Shown: in pieces, positions 1 to 6,451 of the stretch | How positions within the stretch are numbered: position 1 is the stretch's first letter | Layout: each line of letters opens with the position of its first letter | Assembly (NCBI GenBank): GCA_027013285.1 | Contig: JALUXR010000085.1 | Coordinates: forward strand, 1-6,784 | Length of the DNA: 6,784 nt | Direction of reading: 5' to 3' | From: Candidatus Altimarinota bacterium | GTDB taxonomy: Bacteria; Patescibacteriota; Gracilibacteria; Absconditabacterales; Absconditicoccaceae | Notes under the pieces: model-generated | What the model was told of the DNA's origin: nothing | Databases searched by the model: none | Seen by the model: only the letters and a program-made list of their open reading frames with translations | Position numbers and translations under genes: made by a program

Positions 1-267
1 ATTAAAAATCCTTTTTTAAGACAAGAAATAGTAGCTGATTATAAATGAATAATTTATATACAAGCATATGATGTAAAGAAAAAAATGGATTTCTTCCTTC
101 AGGTTCAAGAAAAAAATAAAATTTACTATAATCTATTAAGAAATGCATTTGAAGATGAATTTTCAAAAATTAAGGAATTTCTATCATTATTATGATTGAT
201 TATGTATGTTATAATAGTATTATTAGTAGTAATTATGATTATGCCTGTTTTATTTTCTGCAATGTAA
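1..267 (+). CDS. C-terminal end of a membrane protein, possibly PilC/GspF platform protein (5' truncated)
   Basis: Frame 1 is open from the window edge to TAA at 265-267 and gives the last 88 residues of a protein. Two TGA codons are read as Gly, with no GGN Gly. The fragment has a charged, probably helical stretch with YYNLLRNAFEDEF followed by SKIKEFLSLL. One strongly hydrophobic segment follows, and the end is IMPVLFSAM. PilC/GspF platform proteins, which sit in the inner membrane and work with the PilB/PilT ATPases, typically end with a helical bundle, a last membrane helix and a short tail like LPIFSL, so the layout fits. The gene lies four bases before a four-helix membrane protein and upstream of a PilB-like ATPase, which supports a pilus or secretion role. 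Sequence similarity is weak and the diagnostic N-terminal part is outside the window, so any protein ending in a membrane helix remains possible. Confidence 0.5.
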
Positions 268-271
268 AAAA

Positions 272-727
272 ATGTTATCAATATTTATGTTTACACTTAT
301 AATAATTAGTTTTATAACTATATATCTAGAAGTAAAAAAAAGAGAAAGGTCAGATAAAATATTTTATACTTTCTATTTCTTTGTAATGTCTGTGATTATA
401 TTTCCATTCTTTGGAATATTCGATTCTATCATGGCAAATAGTATATTTATAATCCTTTATTCTATTATTTTATATGGAATATATACTGACTTTGAAATGT
501 TTACAAAGTTTATAGAAATATTCTTAATCCATAAAAAAATAGATTCAAAAGAACTTGTAAAAGTAGATTATAAATTTCTAGATACTTTATTAAATCACTA
601 TAAACATATTATTAAATCTTATAATATAAAAATATATCACACATGAGAATATATACTTGATAGAATATTAATAGTTATATGATTTACATCTATATGAATA
701 CTTTTATATTTATTTATAATTAAATAA
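272..727 (+). CDS. Four-helix membrane protein of unknown family, between platform-like protein and ATPase
   Basis: The frame encodes 151 residues when the TGA codons at 644-646, 680-682 and 695-697 are read as Gly. With TGA as stop it would end at residue 124 and lose the last helix. Predicted membrane segments are about residues 2-21, 30-50, 54-72 and 130-150. The soluble stretch between (about 73-128) is Lys-rich and probably cytoplasmic. The start ATG follows six A in a row and lies four bases after the previous stop. The stop shares one base with the ATPase start (TAATG), which suggests translational coupling and a common complex. I do not recognise the family. Its position suggests an inner-membrane part of the same machine, for example a second platform subunit, but nothing in the residues proves it. 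Confidence 0.75.
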
Positions 728-2886
728 TGTTTTTCAAGAAAAAAAACCAATTATTAGTATCTGTAAAAAAAGATATTACAAAATTAATTAAGGAAGATTT
801 TGAAATAAAATATATGATAGTTCCCAAAAGAACATTAAATGTTTCATCAAGTTTTTTGATAAATGAACTTGTAAAATGATCTATACTTAAATGGTGATGA
901 ACTCCGGATAAACTATTATCTTTAAACAACTATGTAAATCAAAAAAAAATTGATTTCGTATATACTAGTCCTTTAAGTGATGAAATTTTGGTAAAATGTT
1001 TTTCTGTTAAATATATATCAAATACTATGTGAAGTATCTGGGAAAAAATTGATACAAAACTAGATGTAATACCACAAATTAAAAAAAGATTTTCAGTAAT
1101 AGAAAGTTTACAAAATGTTGCTAAATGAAAAAAAAACAAAAAATGAAATTCATTTGAAGAAGAATTATGATATTTACAAATCATGGCAGAATTTAAAATT
1201 AAAAAATTTATCATAAAAGATATATTCTTTATAATAGAAGATAATGGAAAACAATATATTTTCATAACAAAAGATTATTTAACATTAAGAAATATAAGAG
1301 ATATATCATATTATATTCAAAATAAAAAAAAATATCAATTTATAATATTACCTGAAAATATTTTTTTTTCTTGGAAAGCAGTAATGGATGAATATAAAGC
1401 TGTAAGGGTAAAATGACTTGATCAAATAGCTAATCCATTTTTGCTAACATATCTTGCAAATAATATGACAAATATGGATTTTTGAGATTTCAATATTACC
1501 TATTTTTATAAAGACGAAGATAATCCATATAAAATAAATATTTCTGTAAGATATCAATGAAAATATAAATTTATGAGAGTAAAATGAATAAATGACTTTG
1601 ATTTAAATCAATTAGATTCTGACATTATTACAATATGATGAAAACTAGCCTGAACAATTACAGTAACAGATCTTAAAGTTGGTAGATTTTCTTATAGATG
1701 TCTAATCATTAGAAAAAATTGATTATATTACTTAAATCTAAGAAAAACTGAATGAATTGCATATTCTGTAGAAGAACTTACAGAAAAATCCTGAGTAGAT
1801 ATATGAAAATACATTATTCCAGAAGATAATTTAAATAAAGATTATTTCTTAGATCCTAGTTATAAACTTAAACATTTCGATATAGATTTTCCTTTATCAT
1901 ATAATAAAGATGATGTCGATTTAGTATTTAGTAAATTATCATCTGCTACAAAATGAACTTTTTGGATATGTTGAAAAACTAACTCTTGGAAATCTACCTC
2001 ATTAAAAAATTTACTTTTAAAGTATTATGAATATAATAGAGAAGTAAATAAAGAAAACAGAAATATTATGATGATTGAAAATCCTATTGAATGATTTGAT
2101 TTTCATTTAAAACAAATCGAAGCTTCAGATGAAGATCAAGAAGAATATAAAGATATAATCATGGCTATTAAAAGAGCTGATTTAGATCTTTGTGTTGTAT
2201 GAGAACTTAGAACATATGAAGTATTCGGTATTATAAATGAAATTGCAAATTCTTTACCTTTGTTTTCTACATTTCATGTGTGAACAATAGAATCATTTTT
2301 ATCAATTCTTAAATATTATTCTGATAAATGAGATCTTAACTACCGTGACGTATTTGCAAATGTAAATACTTGTATCGTTCAAATACCACTTCCTCTAGAA
2401 AAGGGAGAAAAGAAATTTTGTACAAAAGAAGATATTTCTTGACTTAAACATAATATTCTTATAAGATTTAGACTTAATAGACCAGATGACGACCTAACAG
2501 AAGAAGAAACAATTCTTAAAAATTCTCTTATGGATCTTATAGATTCTATGATAAATAATAATTATTGGCCATTAAAAAGATATAATGAACAAAAATATGA
2601 ATTATACTATGAAATAGTAACTTGAGATATGATAAATATTTACCTTACAAAAAATGAAAAATCTTTTTGAAATATTTATAAATATATTGGTTGGGATAAT
2701 AATATTTTATACAAAACATTAGTGGATTTTATAGAATGAAGAATGATATTTGACTATGTTAAACTAGATGAATATTGATTTGATGTTAAAATAAAGACAT
2801 TACAATATATTACTGAACAAGTAAAAGAATGAATATTTAAAAAACCTTTTGAAGAGGAAGAAGATATATTTGCAGATTCATTTTAA
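727..2886 (+). CDS. Divergent PilB/GspE/PilT-type secretion ATPase with altered Walker A
   Basis: A 719-residue frame with 30 TGA codons read as Gly and five GGN Gly codons. The C-terminal half is a type IV pilus/type II secretion ATPase, the cytoplasmic hexamer that powers pilus assembly, retraction or secretion. The P-loop is G416-K-T-N-S-W421-K422-S-T (1972-1998). The Asp-box equivalent is ENPIEG (451-456), with Asn for the usual Asp. Walker B is RADLDLCVVGELR (483-495), with the catalytic Glu kept (E493). The His-box equivalent is STFHVGT (514-520). Upstream, about residues 262-375 resemble the N2 domain (NMDFGDFNITY, then VRYQGKYKFMR). Residues 1-250 are not recognised, and the protein is longer than a usual PilB of about 560-570. 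I see no zinc-binding tetracysteine motif. The P-loop Gly before Lys is Trp (TGG at 1987-1989), so ATP binding may be impaired or altered. Which subtype (assembly, retraction or secretion) cannot be decided. Confidence 0.87.
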
Positions 2887-2908
2887 TTTTAATAAATATA
2901 TTTAAAAA

Positions 2909-4156
2909 ATGAATAAAGAAAAAATAGAAGAGTTAAAAAAAATTCTATATTCAAAAATAGACCAATTATCTACACTTATCTGAGATAATTTTAAAACAGT
3001 GCATTATGATTACTTCAAGATAAATTCTTGAAATTTAGATGAAAAGATCTGAAAAATAAGAGATATTTTAAATTCTGATAATAAAAAAGAACTGGAAGTT
3101 TTGGTAATGAAAAAAGATATTATAAAACTTACAGGAGATTTTTTAGATAAAGACATTTTTGAAGACATAAATAAAGAAAAGAAAAAATTAAGAAGAACTA
3201 GATACATTTTTTTAATATTAATATTTCTATTAACTGTAATATGAATTTGAATATACTGAAATTTAATTTATAAAATGATACAAAAAATCAACAACATAAA
3301 ACCAACTTATATAGTTTCTTCCAATTCTTGATCTGTTTCTAATATCTCTTGAAGCAATTTAGTTTCTTCCAATTCTTGATCTGTTTCTACTCTTTCTTGA
3401 AGTAATTTAGCTTCTTCTAATTCTTGATCTGTTTCTACTCTTTCTTGAACTAATTTAGTTTCTTCCAATTCTTGATCTGTTTCTACTCTTTCTTGAACTA
3501 ATTTAGTTTCTTCTAATTCTTGATCTATTTCTACTATCTCTTGAAATAAAACAAAAGAAAAAATTGAGACTGGAAGCTATATTTTCTGAATATTCACAAA
3601 AAAAGAAATATTATCTTGATGAAAATTAAAAGGAAACATTAAAGTTATTAAATTAATAAAAGATAATACTATCAAACTCAAATGATTTACTACTTGATAT
3701 GATTTTTCAAAAAGTACATATTCTATGCTAAAGTATAAATGAAATTATAAAATGACATGAAATAATATTTTTTCTTGAGAATATCAAATAAGATGAACAT
3801 TAGAAAAAAACATTATATTATGAAATGTTTTAAGCTGAAATTTCATTTTACCTAAAAAGAAAAAAATACTAGATAAAAATGAAAACATACTTAAATGAAA
3901 GGAATTACAAAAATACGAAAAAGAAAAAAAGCTTAAATGTCCTTACAATTGAGAAATAAAAGTAAATGTAAGAGCTCTAAATTTAAGACAAAATAATACT
4001 CAATATAGTAAAAAATTATGATTACTATGGAGATGAACAAAATTAGAAGTTATAACATGTGAAAAAAATATAAAAGCAGATAGTTGGTGGTATAAAGTTA
4101 GGATATTAAAAGACTGAAAAACATGATGGGTAAGCACTATTTGAGTATGAAAATAG
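2909..4156 (+). CDS. Single-pass membrane protein with Ser/Gly 16-residue repeats and C-terminal bacterial SH3 domain
   Basis: A 415-residue frame using 35 TGA codons as Gly against three GGN. Residues 1-98 are charged, helix-prone and probably cytoplasmic. Residues 99-123 form one membrane helix (YIFLILIFLLTVIGIGIYGN). Residues 136-215 hold five 16-residue repeats of the type VSSNSGSVSTLSGTNL. A Lys-rich, strand-like region follows (about 215-345). Residues about 352-413 match a bacterial SH3 (SH3b) domain: LNLRQN, LWRGTKLEVI, SWWYKVRI and GKTGWVS. SH3b domains of this kind often bind cell wall or other extracellular ligands. The layout therefore suggests an envelope protein that spans the membrane, extends through a flexible spacer and contacts peptidoglycan or a partner surface. 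The gap to the ATPase is 22 bases without a clear promoter. Five A precede the ATG. Its last 20 bases overlap the convergent peptidase gene. The function is inferred from domain order only. Confidence 0.85.
3314..3553 (+). repeat. Five in-frame 48-base tandem repeats encoding a Ser/Gly-rich spacer
   Basis: Units begin at 3314, 3362, 3410, 3458 and 3506. Each is 48 bases (16 codons). The consensus protein unit is VSSNSGSVSTLSGTNL, with V/A, S/T, V/I and L/I variants, and each unit has two TGA-encoded glycines. Units 2 to 4 are nearly identical in DNA. Unit 5 loses the match in its last three codons (after about 3544). Because the length is a multiple of three, gain or loss of units keeps the frame and changes only the spacer length. 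Confidence 0.95.
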
Positions 4157-4628
4157 TTAAAAACATTCAAATTAAAATAAAAAATCAATAAACAAATAAT
4201 GGGATATGCTTAGCATATCTTTTTTTTGTAATAAGCCAAGCTAATAAAGCTCATAAAATTAAAGATAAGGTAAATCAAATATAAAATCATAAAAAATTAT
4301 TTGGAAGAAAATCTATAAACAAAACAATGATAAAAAAATATAACCAGTAATCATAAATTCAAGTTCATCATATCATCCAATCTTTTGAAATAAACTTTGG
4401 TAATTTTCACATATAATCTATTATATCTAAACAAAAAATTCAAAATAAATAAACTATCATAATATATTTAGCATATCAAAAATCAAAAAAATATAAGCAA
4501 ATAATTCAAAAAATATTAAGTAAATAAAAACTCCAAATAGAAATTAATTTATTTTTTCGGTCTTGATAAGCAACATATCATAAAATCAATATAAATAGCA
4601 AACTAAGGAAATAATATAATTCTTTCAT
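4137..4628 (-). CDS. Prepilin peptidase-like membrane aspartic protease (A24 family), short form
   Basis: A 163-residue, very hydrophobic protein whose 13 glycines are all encoded by TGA. Family A24 enzymes cut the short leader of prepilins on the cytoplasmic face of the inner membrane, using two Asp residues. Here D23 lies in YQDRKNKLIS, matching the first motif (Asp followed by a basic stretch and Ile-Pro/Ser). D93 lies in IGGTGIYDYW, matching the GxGD motif, but with Tyr for the second Gly. The C-terminal KRYAKHIPLFVYGFFILIG resembles the family's conserved Ile-Pro-containing last loop and helix. The N-terminal zinc-binding and methylase part of PilD is absent, as in short archaeal FlaK/PibD-like forms. 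The start ATG lies inside the preceding 48-codon frame (26-base overlap). It is the last gene of the - strand cluster. Residue changes leave some doubt about activity. Confidence 0.75.
4203..4227 (+). terminator. Rho-independent terminator of the + strand operon
   Basis: A perfect 7-base stem, GATATGC with GCATATC, closes a TTA loop and is followed by eight T (4220-4227). It lies 46 bases after the stop of the SH3 gene. The stem is AU-rich, so its strength is uncertain. The same DNA codes for the KKRYAKHIP segment of the convergent peptidase gene on the other strand. Confidence 0.7.
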
Positions 4629-4749
4629 GTAAAATAGAAAAATTTTGTATAATAAAATTTAAATATTGAAGAAGATAAAAAACTACTCAAATGTAAAAAA
4701 TAGTAAACATAAGGTTTATAATTAAATCTTCAGCTGAATCTCACCACAT
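4603..4749 (-). CDS. Small one-helix membrane protein (48 residues)
   Basis: A 48-residue frame begins MWGDSAEDLIINLMF and has a membrane helix at about residues 10-30. It ends at TAG (4603-4605), inside the start region of the peptidase gene (26-base overlap, different frame). The ATG follows five A, ten bases after the stop of the Cys-rich gene. The Gly at residue 3 is a TGA codon. A Gly followed by acidic residues and then a hydrophobic helix faintly recalls a prepilin with a minimal leader, but the family is unknown. It could also be a short leader frame that couples translation into the peptidase. The gene is small, so its reality rests on spacing and clean boundaries. Confidence 0.5.
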
Positions 4750-4759
4750 TTTTTATTAA

Positions 4760-5620
4760 TTATCTAATTAAAAAATATTTTTTCTTACTATCTATTCACA
4801 AAGCACCGGATAAACTACAATTTGTATTATTCAAATTTATAGTTCAAGTATAATAATCTATACAAGCTCCATCATTCTGACAATTTTTATTATCTGGATT
4901 TGTAATTAAATCAGTATTTTTTTTACAAACTTCGTATTCTCATTTACTATTACAGGTACAAGCATAATATGTATTACATACTCATAATAATAAACATTTT
5001 TTATATTCTCAAAGTTTATATCAATCTTCACAAACATAACTTCAATTAATTTTTTTTTCATTTTGAGTATTTCTTTTTTTATTCCAATCTTTATATCTAT
5101 CAAAATAATAAGCATCTATCCGTCAAGTCTGAGACATACTACAATATGTGTAAAAGTATCATAAGTATAAAGTTTGTTTTATACTTTTTCAATCTTTTAC
5201 TGAACTTCAAATATCTATAAAATCATTTCATCATGTAATATACTGATCATATCATAAAAAGTTTTTATCCCATTGCAGACCTGTAAATAAATTATCTCAA
5301 GATTTTTGTAAAGTATTTCAAGTATGTAAAATAAAAATTGGAATGTAAATATCTAATTTATCTGAAGTAGGTCATAGATATTTTAAATCGGTCTTCAAGA
5401 TACCTCAAGTATAATCTAACAAATAAGAAGAATCGTTTTCTCCAGTTTTATAATCTGGTAATGTAAAACTTCAATTTCTATTTTCAAATTTATCTTGTAA
5501 ATATGTATAAAAATTAAAATGAGAAATATGATTAAAAGTAGGAATAGTCTGAAAATATGCAAAATAATAATTTATTACAAACATTATAAACAATATAAAT
5601 AACAGAATTAATTTAAACAT
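4760..5620 (-). CDS. Secreted or membrane-anchored Cys-rich protein of unknown family (286 residues)
   Basis: Reading TGA as Gly (19 TGA, five GGN) gives 286 residues. A hydrophobic N-terminal segment (about residues 3-21, LILLFILFIMFVINYYF) should be a signal anchor or signal peptide. The region to about residue 155 is polar and aromatic-rich, with many Asn, Asp, Thr and Tyr. From residue 160 there are ten Cys, nine of them between about 197 and 272, in spacings such as ACTC and KKCLLLGVCN. This resembles a disulfide-rich extracellular module, loosely like EGF-type or Cys-knot domains, but no specific family is recognised. The start shares one base with the stop of the upstream 104-residue gene (TAATG), so the two are probably translated together. 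Placement next to pilin-like and peptidase genes suggests a surface or pilus-associated protein; this is inference. Confidence 0.8.
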
Positions 5621-5934
5621 TACTTATAAATATTAGTTCAACTAAAAAATGATAATCAATTATACACTCACATTTGATTTTTCAGAGCAGAAAGACATTT
5701 TATACTATTTTTATTATTATTTTTACATTCATTTGGATATTTTCTCACATAAACTATATTACGAGTTTTAAAACTAACTCATCAAGTAGAAATTTTAAAA
5801 TTTTGATCTATAGAAATAAAATCTAGTCAATGAAATTGTTTATAATAAACGATTTTTTGTTTAGCTAAAAATGCAAAAGAAAATATTATAACCAACATCA
5901 TAAAAAAAAATAACTTATATACAATTTCTAGCAT
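5620..5934 (-). CDS. Small anchored extracellular protein of unknown family (104 residues)
   Basis: A 104-residue frame whose six glycines are all TGA. The N-terminal hydrophobic segment (about residues 8-24) is probably a signal anchor. The mature part contains HGLDFISIDQNFKIST, a basic stretch (VYVRKYPNEC) and two Cys (70 and 80) that could form a disulfide. The length and the one-helix-plus-small-domain layout resemble minor pilins or pseudopilins, but there is no clear Gly-cleavage leader, so this is only a possibility. A probable promoter lies 32 bases upstream, and the stop overlaps the start of the Cys-rich gene by one base. This makes it the first gene of a four-gene unit ending with the peptidase. 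There is no Shine-Dalgarno motif and no A-run before the ATG. Confidence 0.75.
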
Positions 5935-5965
5935 ATCAAAAAATAATAATTAAAATACCTTATGA

Positions 5966-5993
5966 ATTATATATTTAATATTAGTTGTATCAA
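5966..5993 (-). promoter_or_regulatory. Probable sigma-70-type promoter for the 104-residue gene and downstream genes
   Basis: On the - strand, TTGATA (5988-5993) and a perfect TATAAT (5966-5971) are separated by 16 bases. The pair sits just after the stop of the pilin-like gene and 32 bases before the ATG at 5934. In DNA this AT-rich, such matches can occur by chance, but the position in a 61-base gap between genes supports it. Confidence 0.5.
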
Positions 5994-5995
5994 GA

Positions 5996-6346
5996 TTATT
6001 TTCTCACTTTATAAATACAAATTTTATCATCACTTAGACATCCTGAAAATATTTGTATAGTAATAAAATCTCATATATTTTTTCATAATTTATCAGAACA
6101 TTTTAATGTATATTTATCAAACATAGGATCATAAGAAATACTACTGTCCGTAGATGTTTTGCATAATCATATAACATTCAAATCTTTTAAATTACTATTT
6201 GTATTTGCTAATATAGAAATATATTTTTTGTTATTTAAATTTTTAATATAAAAAAAAGAAAATGTAGCCAATACTCATAAAGAAATTGTTATTGTTATAA
6301 TAAATACCATAAGTTTACCAATGTTTTCATCTCATCTTCTATTCAT
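5996..6346 (-). CDS. Pilin-like protein with short RRG-type leader (116 residues)
   Basis: A 116-residue frame with five TGA and two GGN glycines. The N-terminus MNRRGDENIGKLMVF is basic, then Gly, then polar, and leads into one membrane helix (about residues 11-33). This matches the layout of a class III leader, as in archaeal-type pilins, where the peptidase would cut after G5. The canonical bacterial Glu at mature position 5 is absent, although Glu occurs at position 2. The mature domain has Cys 62, 83, 103 and 110. C62 and C83 align with the two Cys of the neighbouring paralogue at 6452-6784, as do YDPMFDKYTLKCS and the helix. Six A precede the ATG. A prepilin-peptidase-like gene lies downstream on the same strand. 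A pilin or pseudopilin role is likely but unproven; a simple anchored surface protein is the alternative. Confidence 0.75.
6309..6334 (-). repeat. 26-base direct repeat, copy 1 (pilin-like leader segment)
   Basis: These 26 bases are identical to 6759-6784. The match extends leftwards with one mismatch. They code for the GDENIGKL segment next to the proposed cleavage site in both pilin-like genes. Confidence 0.9.
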
Positions 6347-6378
6347 TTTTTTATTTACAATTAATAATAATTATATAT

Positions 6379-6406
6379 TTTATAAAGAAATAAACATCTT
6401 TTTCAA
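6379..6406 (-). promoter_or_regulatory. Possible promoter of the 116-residue pilin-like gene
   Basis: On the - strand, TTGAAA (6401-6406) and TATAAA (6379-6384) are separated by 16 bases. The pair follows directly on the terminator of the upstream gene and lies 32 bases before the ATG at 6346. The 105-base gap with a terminator in it makes a separate promoter likely. The exact boxes are uncertain because the whole gap is AT-rich. Confidence 0.4.
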
Positions 6407-6407
6407 T

Positions 6408-6434
6408 AAAAAAAAACTCTCAATCGAGAGAGTT
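6408..6434 (-). terminator. Rho-independent terminator of the edge pilin-like gene
   Basis: On the - strand, AACTCTC pairs with GAGAGTT around a six-base loop (TCGATT) and is followed by seven more T. It lies 17 bases after the stop at 6452. It has the most G/C-containing stem in the window and separates the edge gene from the genes to its left. Confidence 0.85.
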
Positions 6435-6451
6435 AAAAACATTTTTTAATA

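Noticed and set aside
720..1265. Two - strand frames (720-929 and 939-1265)
   Set aside because: They lie antisense within the ATPase gene and show no recognisable motifs; the + strand frame has conserved domains.
1183..1416. Stand-alone 77-residue + strand frame
   Set aside because: It is an internal piece of the ATPase gene, in the same frame, cut only by TGA read as stop.
3010..3207. 65-residue - strand frame
   Set aside because: Antisense shadow of the SH3 gene; low-complexity composition.
3314..3553. CRISPR-like array
   Set aside because: The 48-base units abut without spacers and stay in frame within a coding sequence, so they are protein repeats.
4000..4188. 62-residue - strand frame
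   Set aside because: Antisense to the SH3 domain, in a different frame from the peptidase that ends at 4137; no motif.
4603..4749. Frameshift joining the 48-residue frame to the peptidase
   Set aside because: The peptidase has its own ATG and a complete first helix with the catalytic Asp at a normal distance, so no extra N-terminal part is needed.
4906..5115. 69-residue - strand frame
   Set aside because: Same strand as the Cys-rich gene but another frame inside it; the longer code 25 frame has an export signal and ordered Cys.
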